A stretch of 64,000 bases of DNA, from contig NC_015844.1 in the NCBI RefSeq assembly GCF_000973105.1, positions 4,522,501 to 4,586,500 of the forward strand, in the 5' to 3' direction. The notes under the pieces are model-generated. The model saw only the letters and a list, made by a program, of their open reading frames with translations, was not told the origin of the DNA and ran no database searches. The DNA comes from Zobellia galactanivorans. Lineage in GTDB: Bacteria; Bacteroidota; Bacteroidia; Flavobacteriales; Flavobacteriaceae. This document shows positions 36,579 through 45,843 of the stretch, one piece after another; the stretch's first letter is position 1, and each line of letters opens with the position of its first letter. Position numbers and translations under genes: made by a program.

Positions 36579-37307
36579 ATGGAACTGAGTCCTGACGAAA
36601 CGATTTTTTGGCAAAATGGCTTTATCACCATTAACCTAACCTTGGTCACCACTTGGGTGTTAATGTTCGTACTGGTGGTGGCATCTGTTTTGGTAACCCG
36701 AAAACTGCGTAGCGATTTAAAGATATCGCGGTGGCAATGCATTTTGGAAATGCTCGTAACCGGAATGAACCAACAGATAAAGGAAGTGGGACTAAAGAAG
36801 TCGGAAAAGTTTTTGGGCTTTATTGGAACCCTGTTCATTTTCATTGCCTTTGCCAATTTGTGTATTATTTTCCCAGGCTATGAACCGCCCACCAGTTCTC
36901 TGTCTACCACGGTGGCTTTGGCGCTCTGTGTTTTTCTGGCGACACCCCTTTTCGGTATTGCGGAAAACGGGGTCTTGGGCTATTTGAAAACCTTTATAGA
37001 GCCTACGTTCATAATGCTTCCCTTTAACATTATTAGTGAAGTGTCTCGTACCTTGGCATTGGCGGTTCGCCTCTTCGGTAATATAATGAGCGGGGGACTT
37101 ATTGTAAGCATCCTCTTGAGTATAGCGCCCTTGTTCTTTCCGGTGTTAATGACGGTTTTAGGGCTTATAACAGGGGTTATACAGGCCTATATATTTAGCA
37201 TTTTGGCAACGGTTTATATTGCTGCCGCAACCGAGGAATCGGACAAAAAGAAGGCTCGGGTCAAGAAAATGAAACACAAATCTATAAGGGTAACGAACTC
37301 AAAATGA
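36579..37307 (+). CDS. atpB: N-type ATPase, Fo subunit a
   Basis: A 242-residue subunit with about five membrane helices. The essential stator arginine is R164 in LALAVRLFGNIMSGG, aligned with E. coli aR210. The C-terminus is basic (KKKARVKKMKHKS). It follows atpR after 1 nt. Confidence 0.93.
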   Translation: MELSPDETIFWQNGFITINLTLVTTWVLMFVLVVASVLVTRKLRSDLKISRWQCILEMLVTGMNQQIKEVGLKKSEKFLGFIGTLFIFIAFANLCIIFPGYEPPTSSLSTTVALALCVFLATPLFGIAENGVLGYLKTFIEPTFIMLPFNIISEVSRTLALAVRLFGNIMSGGLIVSILLSIAPLFFPVLMTVLGLITGVIQAYIFSILATVYIAAATEESDKKKARVKKMKHKSIRVTNSK

Positions 37308-37369
37308 CAAGGAAGGGTATTCCTTTTTTAAATTAATTCAAAACTGGTTTAACAATAAAATTTAACACT

Positions 37370-37639
37370 ATGGATAATACTACGATAATCGCTATGGTCT
37401 CAATTATTACCGCAGGTATAACAACGGGAATCGGTTGTATGATACCGGCACTGGGGCAGGGTAAGTCTATTTCAACGGCATTGACTTCAATGGCCCAACA
37501 ACCCGACGCAAGTCAGACGGTGACGCGAACGCTTTTTGTGGGGCTGGCCATGCTTGAATCTTTGGCCATCTATTGTTTTGTGATTTCAATGATCTTGATT
37601 TTCGCCAATCCTTTCTGGAACCATTTCATCGCTAAATAA
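37370..37639 (+). CDS. atpE: N-type ATPase, Fo subunit c with partial Na+ ligand set
   Basis: An 89-residue hairpin of two helices. Compared by hand with the Ilyobacter tartaricus Na+ c subunit (Q32, V63, E65, S66, T67, Y70), this protein has Q30, M61, E63, S64, L65 and Y68. Gln, Glu, Ser and Tyr are kept, while the Thr that holds the water ligand is Leu. There is only one carboxylate in the membrane. Na+ coupling is therefore plausible but not assured, since at least one N-type c ring (Burkholderia pseudomallei) has been reported to be H+ specific. It follows a 62-bp gap after atpB. Confidence 0.92.
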   Translation: MDNTTIIAMVSIITAGITTGIGCMIPALGQGKSISTALTSMAQQPDASQTVTRTLFVGLAMLESLAIYCFVISMILIFANPFWNHFIAK

Positions 37640-37646
37640 ATAAAAC

Positions 37647-38393
37647 ATGAAAATCGACTGGTTTACCGTAATAGCCCAAATCATCAATTTCTTGGTGTTG
37701 ATGTGGTTATTGAAACGTTTTCTCTATAGGCCCATTTTAGCTTCCATAGATGAACGGGAAACGAATATAAAGAAGCAACTCTTGGATGCTGAATCGCAAA
37801 AAAGGGAAGCGGCCAAGGCAAGGGACGAATTCAACCACAAAAATGAGATTTTTGATAAGGAGAAGGATGAGTTAATGCGAAAGGCAGCTATGGAAGCCAA
37901 GGCCGAAGGGGATAGGCTAAGGGAAAATGCGAGAAATGAAGCCAATGAACTGAAGGAGCGCTTGGAAAAGGCTTTTGCCGAAGACCAAACCATCAAAAAC
38001 AATGGTATGGCGAAAAGGATAAAGGGCAAAGTGCTCGATATTACCCGAAAAACCCTGAAAGACCTGTCGTCCGCTAGTCTGGAAGGGCAAACCCTTGAGG
38101 TCTTTTTAAATAAAATAAAGGGCTTGCAAGCCGATGAAAAAATAAAACTTTCAAAAGCCCTTGAGGGAGGCAAACCCATATTGGTACACAGTACTTTTCC
38201 GCTATCGGAAAAACAACGGGAAGCCATACGAACCGCGGTAAAAGGCTTGTTGAAAACAGAAGCTGTTCTTGAGTTTAAAACCCGACCGGAATTGATCAAC
38301 GGAATTGAAATGTTGTCGAATGGTTATAGGTTGTCTTGGAGTATAAGGGACTATTTAAAACCTTTTGAAGAAGCTGTGGAAATAGAAAGCTAG
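37647..38393 (+). CDS. atpF: N-type ATPase, stator subunit b with delta-like C-terminus
   Basis: A 248-residue subunit, much longer than ordinary b (about 160). Residues 5-27 are the membrane anchor, about 30-130 the charged coiled coil, and about 150-248 hold a segment that reads like the C-terminal domain of delta/OSCP (PLSEKQREAIRTAVKG, then PELINGIEMLSNGYRLSWSI, then RDYLKPFEE). There is no separate delta gene, so b may carry the delta function. Confidence 0.9.
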   Translation: MKIDWFTVIAQIINFLVLMWLLKRFLYRPILASIDERETNIKKQLLDAESQKREAAKARDEFNHKNEIFDKEKDELMRKAAMEAKAEGDRLRENARNEANELKERLEKAFAEDQTIKNNGMAKRIKGKVLDITRKTLKDLSSASLEGQTLEVFLNKIKGLQADEKIKLSKALEGGKPILVHSTFPLSEKQREAIRTAVKGLLKTEAVLEFKTRPELINGIEMLSNGYRLSWSIRDYLKPFEEAVEIES

Positions 38394-38415
38394 ATAGAAT
38401 GGAAATCGAAATGAA

Positions 38416-39945
38416 ATGGGAGCAACGGATTATAATGGTTTAGTAGACGATACGTTTAATGAACTTGCCAAACAAACGGAACATCACGAGTTCAAGCTAT
38501 CGCCAAAAGAAATAGGGCGTGTTACCAGCGTTTCCGCCGGTGTGGTAAAAGTATCGGGCTTGCCTAATGCGGGATATGAGGAGTTGTTGAAATTCCCGGG
38601 AGACTGGTACGGTATTGCCTTTAATATCGATGAAGATGAAATCGGCGCCATTCTCTTAGGAGAGGATTCCGATTTAAATACCGGTGACCTTGTTGAACGT
38701 ACGAATCGCGTAATGGACGTTCCTGTGGGCAAGGCCCTCCTTGGAAGGGTCATTGGGCCATTGGGCCAGGCTATGGATGAAAAAGGGGCGATTTCCTATG
38801 AAAAAAGACTACCTATCGAAAGGAGTGCGACACCTATTATGGACCGTGCCGGGGTCAGCATGCCCTTACAAACGGGAATTAAGGTAATAGATGCCCTTAT
38901 TCCCATAGGGCGGGGGCAAAGGGAATTGATTTTGGGTGATCGGCAAACCGGGAAGACGGCCATTGCTTTAGATACCATAGTCAATCAAAAAGATAAAGAT
39001 GTCATTTGTGTCTATTGCGCCATTGGGCAACGGGCATCATCGATTGCCAAGGTTATTGCCGATTTAAAGGAAAATGGAGCCATGGGGTATACCATCGTTA
39101 TGGTAACCGAGGGGAATAATTCACCAGGGCTTCAATATATTGCTCCCTATGCGGCTACGAGTATAGCCGAATATTTTATGGAGATGGGGAAGGATGTGCT
39201 TATCGTTTATGATGATTTAACGAACCACGCTAGGGCGTATCGTGAGCTTTCCCTATTGTTGAAAAGACCTCCGGGACGCGAGGCCTTTCCCGGCGATATA
39301 TTTTATATCCATTCCCGACTGTTGGAGCGTTCTACTCATTTAAGCGAAGAACTCGGAGGTGGTTCGTTGACCGCCCTTCCTATAATCGAAACCGAGGCAC
39401 AGAACATTTCGGCCTATATACCTACCAATTTGATTTCAATAACCGATGGACAGATTTATCTATCGCCCAAACAATTTGAATTGGGTATTCTACCTGCGGT
39501 TGAGGTGGGTAAATCGGTTTCTCGAGTGGGGGGAAAGGCCCAGCTACCGGCCTATAGGGCCATTACGGGCGACTTAAAACTTGGGTTTTCCCAGTTTGAG
39601 GAATTGGAGACCTTTGCCCGTTTTGGTTCCCACTTAGATGAAGAAACAAAAAAGGTGATCGAACACGGTAAGCGTATTCGGGAAGTTCTCAAACAGAATG
39701 AACTAGAACCCTTATCCGTAGCGGAACAAATAGGTGTACTTCTGGCCCTCACCCAAGGCCTTTTTGATACGATTCCTATTGCAGATATGTATGAGGCCGA
39801 AAAGGCGGTCATAAAAAGCATAGACGCCTTGCCTGAGTCCGTTCAAAAAAGCTTTTACTCTAATGATGTTGTAGACGAGACTGGGCGGGAAAGCATATTA
39901 GCGGCAGCCAAAAGGGCACTTAGCGCCTTTCAAGCGGAAGGGTAA
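38416..39945 (+). CDS. atpA: N-type ATPase, F1 alpha subunit
   Basis: A 509-residue subunit, with P-loop GDRQTGKT at 174-181 and the arginine-finger region [11 protein letters not shown]. The length and C-terminal helices are standard. It follows atpF after 22 bp and precedes atpG by 18 bp. Confidence 0.95.
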   Translation: MGATDYNGLVDDTFNELAKQTEHHEFKLSPKEIGRVTSVSAGVVKVSGLPNAGYEELLKFPGDWYGIAFNIDEDEIGAILLGEDSDLNTGDLVERTNRVMDVPVGKALLGRVIGPLGQAMDEKGAISYEKRLPIERSATPIMDRAGVSMPLQTGIKVIDALIPIGRGQRELILGDRQTGKTAIALDTIVNQKDKDVICVYCAIGQRASSIAKVIADLKENGAMGYTIVMVTEGNNSPGLQYIAPYAATSIAEYFMEMGKDVLIVYDDLTNHARAYRELSLLLKRPPGREAFPGDIFYIHSRLLERSTHLSEELGGGSLTALPIIETEAQNISAYIPTNLISITDGQIYLSPKQFELGILPAVEVGKSVSRVGGKAQLPAYRAITGDLKLGFSQFEELETFARFGSHLDEETKKVIEHGKRIREVLKQNELEPLSVAEQIGVLLALTQGLFDTIPIADMYEAEKAVIKSIDALPESVQKSFYSNDVVDETGRESILAAAKRALSAFQAEG

Positions 39946-39963
39946 GCACCAAAAATAAGAGGC

Positions 39964-40869
39964 ATGGATTCATTGGAAAGTTTAACGAGACAGATTACCG
40001 GGGCCAAGGAGCTTAACTCCATAGTGCGTACTATGAAGGCTATGGCCGCCGCTAATATCGGCCAGTATGAAAGGGCCATGGAATCTTTAGGGGATTATTG
40101 GGCCAACGTTTCTTGGGGACTTGTAGCATATTTAAAATACATCGGATTGGAAAGCCCTATTGTAAAGCAGGGCGAAAACCCTAAAAAAGGCCCGAAATCT
40201 ATTTGCGCTATTGTTTTTGGATCGGATCAAGGTTTTGTCGGGCAGTTTAACGATGCCCTTTCGGAATACGTGCAAGAGTCCTTATCCGCTCACGAGGGGA
40301 AAATGGAAATCTGGACCGTAGGGGTGCGCGTACCTCTATTGTTGAAGGATAGGGGCATGACCGTAACCAAGGAATTCAATCTACCCAACTCCATTCACGC
40401 CATTACCGCCCTTATCGGGTCTATTTTGCTGCAGATAGAGGAAAACCATGAGAATGGAAGCATAGATGAGTACTACCTTTTTCATAACCATTTGGAAAAG
40501 GAAGGTTCTTACCGACAGGAAAAATCACGTCTATTTCCCCTAGATGTAAAATGGCAACAAGAAAACGGACGCTTAAAATGGCCTTCCCCAAAACAACCCG
40601 AAGTGATTGGCGACAGTGCTAGGCTTATAGGGAGTTTAATTCGTGAATATCTCTTTGTTAGCCTATATAAAACCTGTACGGAATCATTGGCCTGTGAAAA
40701 TTTAAGCAGGTTGAATGCCATGCAACGCGCAGAAAAGAACATTGAAGAATTGCTCGATGATATAGGCCACACCTATCATCGTTTAAGGCAAAGTTCAATA
40801 GACGAAGAACTTTTTGATGTGGTCTCCGGTTTTACGGCCCTGAAGAAAGACAGGAAGTTGGGGGGCTAA
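39964..40869 (+). CDS. atpG: N-type ATPase, F1 gamma subunit
   Basis: A 301-residue central-stalk subunit. The N-terminal helix SLTRQITGAKELNSIVRTMKAMAAANI and the C-terminal helix NAMQRAEKNIEELLDDIGHTYHRLRQ flank a diverged middle domain (FGSDQGFVGQFND is the recognisable central strand). Divergence from housekeeping gamma is typical of N-ATPases. Last gene of the operon. Confidence 0.92.
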   Translation: MDSLESLTRQITGAKELNSIVRTMKAMAAANIGQYERAMESLGDYWANVSWGLVAYLKYIGLESPIVKQGENPKKGPKSICAIVFGSDQGFVGQFNDALSEYVQESLSAHEGKMEIWTVGVRVPLLLKDRGMTVTKEFNLPNSIHAITALIGSILLQIEENHENGSIDEYYLFHNHLEKEGSYRQEKSRLFPLDVKWQQENGRLKWPSPKQPEVIGDSARLIGSLIREYLFVSLYKTCTESLACENLSRLNAMQRAEKNIEELLDDIGHTYHRLRQSSIDEELFDVVSGFTALKKDRKLGG

Positions 40870-40975
40870 CACCAAGCGTATCGACCAAGGGTGCTATGGC
40901 ACGCTAAAGGCCGGTTTATACCTGTTTCCAGATTTGGATAGGTGTTCCGTGTTCATTAACCCCATCATAGTTTTT

Positions 40976-41428
40976 TTAGGTCTCGCGACGCCTACCGGTA
41001 ATCTCAAGGATTTTGATTATATATATGATAGGATTGCCCCTAGAATAGGATTTACTTGAAAACTCATTGATAAATTCAACATTTTTATGCTCCTGCCTAT
41101 GGATAATCCCTTTTATGCCTTCTACAAAGGTATGAAGTTTCTCTTTGGCCTTTTCGCCATTAAGCTCTTCAAATTCGCCAAGGACAAGGGCGGATTCCCA
41201 ATTCACCATGGATTGGATTTCTTCCACTACCAGGGAAACGGATGAATTTTTTCTCAATGCATTCACTTTATGACCTTCCGTGGTGTAGCTTATGAGAGTA
41301 TTGTCCTCAGGGTCGAAATAGTACGTTATGGGTACTACATAGGGTTTTCCGTCTGAGATATACGCCAGATGGCCGGTGTAATTTTTTCTAAGGATACTGG
41401 TACTTTCACTAACTGAGATTTCATTCAT
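40976..41428 (-). CDS. FMN-binding split-barrel protein (pyridoxamine 5'-phosphate oxidase-like)
   Basis: A 150-residue protein of the Pyridox_ox_2 type. The N-terminal part has YTGHLAYISDGKPYVVPITY, then YTTEGHKVNALRKNSSVSLVVEE and WESALVLGEFEEL, as in the flavin split-barrel family. The biological substrate is not known; members act as flavin- or F420-type reductases, or as heme or nitroimidazole reductases. The gene is divergent from nothing nearby; motif site 14 lies about 170 bp upstream. Confidence 0.85.
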   Translation of the reverse strand: MNEISVSESTSILRKNYTGHLAYISDGKPYVVPITYYFDPEDNTLISYTTEGHKVNALRKNSSVSLVVEEIQSMVNWESALVLGEFEELNGEKAKEKLHTFVEGIKGIIHRQEHKNVEFINEFSSKSYSRGNPIIYIIKILEITGRRRET

Positions 41429-41593
41429 AAATGGGGTGTTTTATAAGTATTAAGGTTTGAATGATGGGGCTTCTATTTTATTGGAAGGGAACTTCATGTT
41501 TAAGTTAAGCTAATTATTTAATTCAGCCATTTGTTTTTCAATTATTTAGCTAGGTCTTATCCGTTTGTATGCGGGCAAATCGGTTAACAGGGG

Positions 41594-41636
41594 TGAAGGT
41601 ATTACAGTATTAAAAAACGCCATATGATTTATGTCA
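41594..41636 (-). promoter_or_regulatory. Island motif site 14 (weaker), probably for the split-barrel gene
   Basis: TGATTTATGTCA lies at 41625-41636. The minus-strand box at 41601-41594 is TACCTTCA, two mismatches to TAnnTTTG at the 35-bp register. The leader to the ATG at 41428 would be long (about 165 nt). Nothing matches on the plus strand. The remainder of the 279-bp gap 41429-41707 shows no gene. Confidence 0.5.
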
Positions 41637-41707
41637 TATCATCATGGGGCGATCAAAAGAGTATAGCTTCTATACGTCTTTACTAGGTGTTTACTGTAAT
41701 TACGCAA

Positions 41708-42688
41708 TTATTCTTTTTGATTCTTTTCCTGTTGCTTTTCCTGCTTTTTGAAATAGCCACGGGTCAAAAAATTATGTTTTAAGGCTTCCATGTTTTCGTT
41801 GAATTTGACCAGCCCCTCATCTACGTTCTTTACGGAGTTTTGAAGCTGGTGTACCAAGGTGGTATCCGTTGCCAAATAGTTTATGGCCCCTTTGCCTTTG
41901 TTTATCCGGTCTACTATGGTGTTGAGGTTTTTTGCGGTTCCCTCAATTTCTACGGATGCGTTTTCAAGGTTATCCAATACATTTCGGATTTTTGCCCCGG
42001 AAAGCGAGTCGCCCAAGAGAGTTCCGGCAACACTTTCCTTTGAATTGAAATGTTGTACAAGTTCATTTAGTTTATGCATGGTCGTGCGGGCATCGTTACT
42101 GGTCTGTTTTAGGTTGATCAAGGTCTGTTTTAAGTCACCTCCCATAAGCGTGTCATTGAGTAAACGGCCCAAGGTTCCGTCTCCGTTATTGATAGAGCGG
42201 GTAATATGAAGGAGCTGCTCGGTCAATAGGGCGGCATTTTCATTGGTTACGCTTAAGGTATTCATCATATCCGCAGTGGCCACTCCACTAAACGAATTGA
42301 TTTCATCCCCAGATTCAACATAGGGTGCTTCGCCTACGCCAGGAACGATGTTAATGATCATACTGCCCACTAGGCCATCTGAGCCGATATTGGCTATAGC
42401 GTTTTTTTTGATGTGTTTTTGCATTTTGGCATCGATGAGCATATCTACCTCGATTGTGGTATCGTTGATCATTTCAATATACTTTACCGTACCGATGCTG
42501 ATACCGGCATAACGAACATTGTTGCCATTCTGTAGCCCCCGTATGTTCTTAAAGCTAACCTTTAGGGTAAAGCTATTGCCGAACATGTTTTGTTGGTTTC
42601 CGATGAAATAGATGACCAGAACCAGTAGTGCCGTACCTATGAGAACAAAAATCCCTAACCTAAATTTCTCCGATGCTGATTTTTCCAT
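41708..42688 (-). CDS. mlaD: MlaD-like MCE-domain lipid-transport protein
   Basis: A 326-residue protein with one N-terminal membrane anchor (about 10-30) followed by the MCE domain (about 38-118, with SFKNIRGLQNGNNVRYAGISIG) and a long helical tail rich in Asn/Thr/Leu that would form the central needle/channel. It belongs to the inner-membrane Mla-type phospholipid transporter and is the last gene of mlaE-mlaF-mlaD. The C-terminus is very Gln/Lys-rich (KKQEKQQEKNQKE). Confidence 0.92.
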   Translation of the reverse strand: MEKSASEKFRLGIFVLIGTALLVLVIYFIGNQQNMFGNSFTLKVSFKNIRGLQNGNNVRYAGISIGTVKYIEMINDTTIEVDMLIDAKMQKHIKKNAIANIGSDGLVGSMIINIVPGVGEAPYVESGDEINSFSGVATADMMNTLSVTNENAALLTEQLLHITRSINNGDGTLGRLLNDTLMGGDLKQTLINLKQTSNDARTTMHKLNELVQHFNSKESVAGTLLGDSLSGAKIRNVLDNLENASVEIEGTAKNLNTIVDRINKGKGAINYLATDTTLVHQLQNSVKNVDEGLVKFNENMEALKHNFLTRGYFKKQEKQQEKNQKE

Positions 42689-42691
42689 AAT

Positions 42692-43480
42692 CTATTTTTT
42701 AAAGAAGGCCTCTATTTTGGGGTCCTTAGATTGTGAGAGTTGGGCGTAGCTACCTTCGGCGTAGTTGATACCATCGACCAATAGGATCATTCGGTCCGAG
42801 ATGACCCTGGCACAATCGACATCGTGTGTTATGATCAATGAAGAGGTGCCATATTTTAACTGTATGTTGCGCATTAATTCAATGATTTCCTTGGAAGTGA
42901 TCGGGTCTAAGCCGCTTGTAGGCTCATCGTAAAGAATGATTTTTGGGCGTAAGATCAATGTTCGGGCCAAGGCTACCCTTCTTTTCATTCCTCCCGACAG
43001 TTCTTCTGGCATCAGGTCGATGGTATGTGCCAGCCCCACATTTTCCAAGGCTTCGACTACCAAGGCCTGGGTATCTGTCTGTTTTCCGAATTTCTCCTTG
43101 TGCCGTCGTAAAGGGAACTCCAAATTCTCACGTACCGTCATTGAATCGTACAATGCGCTTCCCTGAAATAGGAAACCGATATCGGAGCGGAGTTCATCGA
43201 GGGTTTCGCGATCTAGGTTTTTAATTTCCTTCCCCATAACCGAAATATACCCCGTATCGGGTTGTATAAGCCCCACCAAACACTTTATCATCACCGATTT
43301 TCCCGAGCCCGATTTCCCCATGACCACTAGGTTCTCCCCCTTATGCAATTTCATATGGAAGCCATTGAGCACCTTATGGCCCGAAAAACTCTTATAGAGA
43401 TCTTTGATTTCCATGATCACCTCCTTTGTAGGGGCTTTAGGACGATTCTTTACGGGTATGTTTTTCTCTTCATCCATCAT
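42692..43480 (-). CDS. mlaF: MlaF-like ABC transporter ATP-binding protein
   Basis: A 262-residue ATPase. Walker A GKSGSGKS at 55-62, signature LSGGMKRRVALAR, and Walker B IILYDEPTSGLDP. It powers the lipid transporter with MlaE and MlaD. It overlaps mlaE by 4 bp and precedes mlaD by 3 bp. The N-terminus carries about 20 extra polar residues. Confidence 0.93.
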   Translation of the reverse strand: MMDEEKNIPVKNRPKAPTKEVIMEIKDLYKSFSGHKVLNGFHMKLHKGENLVVMGKSGSGKSVMIKCLVGLIQPDTGYISVMGKEIKNLDRETLDELRSDIGFLFQGSALYDSMTVRENLEFPLRRHKEKFGKQTDTQALVVEALENVGLAHTIDLMPEELSGGMKRRVALARTLILRPKIILYDEPTSGLDPITSKEIIELMRNIQLKYGTSSLIITHDVDCARVISDRMILLVDGINYAEGSYAQLSQSKDPKIEAFFKK

Positions 43481-44253
43481 ACGTCATAAAAAATATTCGA
43501 GATAAAAACGGCCACAAAATCAATAACGAACAAGAGCAAGGAAGCCATTACTACGGCCGTATTGGCTGCAATACCGACACCTGCCGTTCCCTTTTTACTG
43601 TAAAAGCCCTTGTAGCAACCTACGATTCCAATGGCAAAACCAAAAAAGAAGGTCTTGATGGTAGCGGGTATAATATCGGTATAGGTCAGTACATCAAAAA
43701 CAGTATTGAAATAGAGCTGAAAGGAAACGTTTCCTTCTATATTTTCAACCAAGGCCGATCCGAAAAGGGCAACGGCATCACTCACGACCACAAGTAGGGG
43801 GAGCATCATTATGGATGCCATAACGCGTGTGACCACCAAAAATTTAAAAGGGTTGGTTCCCGATACTTCCATGGCGTCAATCTGTTCGGTAACCCGCATC
43901 GATCCCAGTTCCGCACCTATACCCGAAGATATCCTTCCGGCACAGACCAAGGCGGTGATTACGGGCCCGAGTTCGCGTACGATCGAGATTCCTACCATAT
44001 TGGGCATCCAAGAAACGGCACCGAACTGTATCATGGTCGGTCGTGATTGTAGGTCCATGACCAGGCCTATAATAAAACCGGTGACCAATACCAAGGTGAG
44101 GGATCGATAGCCAATTTGATAACACTGTCTCAAAAACTCATTGAATTCATACGGTGGCCGCAAGGCTTCCTTGAAAAAACGAGCCGCGAAATAGGAGAGC
44201 TCCCCGATCTCGATCAGCCATTGCCTTATCTTTTTTGGAGTCTTGAAGTTCAA
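43477..44253 (-). CDS. mlaE: MlaE-like ABC transporter permease
   Basis: A 258-residue permease with five or six membrane helices and the family pattern GFIIGLVMDLQSRPTMIQFG...LGPVITALVCAGRISSGIGAELGSMRVTEQIDAMEVSGTNP split over two adjacent segments. First gene of the Mla unit, about 30 bp downstream of the start predicted from site 15. Function: retrograde or anterograde phospholipid transfer between envelope membranes. Confidence 0.93.
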   Translation of the reverse strand: MNFKTPKKIRQWLIEIGELSYFAARFFKEALRPPYEFNEFLRQCYQIGYRSLTLVLVTGFIIGLVMDLQSRPTMIQFGAVSWMPNMVGISIVRELGPVITALVCAGRISSGIGAELGSMRVTEQIDAMEVSGTNPFKFLVVTRVMASIMMLPLLVVVSDAVALFGSALVENIEGNVSFQLYFNTVFDVLTYTDIIPATIKTFFFGFAIGIVGCYKGFYSKKGTAGVGIAANTAVVMASLLLFVIDFVAVFISNIFYDV

Positions 44254-44286
44254 ATCTATTTTCTGAATTGGTTACGTGCGTAACCT

Positions 44287-44329
44287 CAAATGTAAAGGTC
44301 TTACGAGGGGTTTTGAATGATTTGGGTCA
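44287..44329 (-). promoter_or_regulatory. Island motif site 15 plus perfect -7 box for mlaEFD
   Basis: Plus-strand TGATTTGGGTCA lies at 44318-44329. The minus-strand box TACATTTG (44294-44287) is a full TAnnTTTG match at the 35-bp register. Confidence 0.73.
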
Positions 44330-44362
44330 TGCCAAGAAAAAAAAGCATATTGGTCAAAATGC

Positions 44363-44405
44363 TGATGTGGGTCATTCTTGTTGGCATAGCCAAGGTTTAA
44401 TTTTG
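44363..44405 (+). promoter_or_regulatory. Island motif site 16 plus perfect -7 box for the ClC gene
   Basis: TGATGTGGGTCA lies at 44363-44374 and TAATTTTG, a full TAnnTTTG match, at 44398-44405. It is divergent from site 15, with 45 bp between centres. Confidence 0.73.
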
Positions 44406-44436
44406 TGCGATCCCGTTTTTCTATGGGGGAGTTTAT

Positions 44437-45777
44437 ATGAAATCAATGGGCAATAGAAACGGAACAAGTAGTAAAGATCGGTCGGTAAACCTTGACATAA
44501 GGAATTATAAGCTTTTGTTGAATGCCCTTTTGATAGGTGTGATCACCGGCCTTTTGAGTTCGATTTTTAGGTTGGTGCTTGCGCGATTATCAACTTTTAG
44601 GACAACATTTCAAATAGGACAGGCCGATCAGCTATGGCAAGATTGGTTTTGGCCTATGCTTTTTACTTTTTTCGGTATCTGGTTTTCCATATTCTTGGTA
44701 AAAAAATACGCACCTGAAGCCGCGGGCAGTGGTATTCAGGAAATAGAAGGCGCCCTTGATGGTGTACGAGCTGTGAGATGGCGCAAGGTGTTACCGATAA
44801 AGTTTTTTGCCTCAATATTCTCCTTGAGTAGCGGCTTGCTCTTAGGCCGTGAAGGACCGACCGTTCAAATAGGGGCCAACGTAGGCAAAATGGTGGAAGA
44901 TGTTTTTAAACAATCTGTGGAGGAAGATAACCCTTTGATCAGTACAGGGGCCGCATCTGGTTTGGCAAGTGCCTTTAATGCCCCTTTTTCGGGAATTATT
45001 TTTGTCATAGAGGAAATGAACGGGCATTTTAAGTTCAATTTTTATTCGCTTGCGGCACTTATGATCGGTGCCGGTTCTGCCGATATGGTGGTCAGGTTCT
45101 TGGTAGGAAGCGGGCCGATACTAAAAACCACGATTTTTACTTTTGAAGACTTATCGGGACTATGGCTGTTCGTGGTATTCGGACTCATACTCAGCTTCAT
45201 TGGAATTGCCTTTAATAAACTGTTGATCGAAGCTTTGGATTTCTTTAAAAAAATAAGGATAAACCCTATGGTCATTGCTTTGGGTATCGCCTTTGTCATT
45301 ACTGCCGTAGGACTGTATTCCGAAGATATGATTGGTTCGGGATATAGCACCATTGCGAATGCTTACAACGATTCCTTTACCTTAAAATTTCTACTGGCCT
45401 TATTTGTGGTGCGGTTTTTCCTTTCGATTATGAGTTATGGGTCAGGGGTGCCGGGAGGGATTTTCACGCCCCTTATAACGCTAGGGGTAATTTCGGGAAT
45501 GCTTTTTGGCGGGATGGCCCAATATTTTTTTCCGGATGTGGTTCAAGACCCGGCCATCTTTGGTGTTGCGGGTATGGCCGGTATCTTTGCCTCGACCATT
45601 AGGGCCCCGCTTACGGGATTGGCCCTTTCGGTTGAGATGACGGCAAACTATGAGTTGATTTTACCTCTGATTTTTACTGCGGTTACGGCTTCGGTCTGTA
45701 CGACAATGCTTGGTAATGCTCCGATATACTCCATTTTGCTAAAACGAATTTTAAACAAGGGGGAGACGGCCGTTTAG
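44437..45777 (+). CDS. ClC-family H+/Cl- antiporter
   Basis: A 446-residue protein with the ClC topology. Selectivity motifs are GSGIQEIEGA (98-107), GREGPTVQIG (137-146) and GVPGGIFTP. The gating glutamate is E139 in GREGP. The internal proton glutamate of CLC-ec1 (E203) is matched by E193 in FVIEEM, which marks an antiporter rather than a channel. A GGGGA-type ribosome site precedes the ATG. E. coli ClC proteins aid extreme acid resistance; here acid from lactate fermentation is a plausible reason for co-regulation. Confidence 0.93.
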   Translation: MKSMGNRNGTSSKDRSVNLDIRNYKLLLNALLIGVITGLLSSIFRLVLARLSTFRTTFQIGQADQLWQDWFWPMLFTFFGIWFSIFLVKKYAPEAAGSGIQEIEGALDGVRAVRWRKVLPIKFFASIFSLSSGLLLGREGPTVQIGANVGKMVEDVFKQSVEEDNPLISTGAASGLASAFNAPFSGIIFVIEEMNGHFKFNFYSLAALMIGAGSADMVVRFLVGSGPILKTTIFTFEDLSGLWLFVVFGLILSFIGIAFNKLLIEALDFFKKIRINPMVIALGIAFVITAVGLYSEDMIGSGYSTIANAYNDSFTLKFLLALFVVRFFLSIMSYGSGVPGGIFTPLITLGVISGMLFGGMAQYFFPDVVQDPAIFGVAGMAGIFASTIRAPLTGLALSVEMTANYELILPLIFTAVTASVCTTMLGNAPIYSILLKRILNKGETAV

Positions 45778-45843
45778 AACTGATGATTCAGGTTTAGCGC
45801 AATACTTTCTGTTAAATTAGGTTGAAAAGCCCTTCCATAAAAC

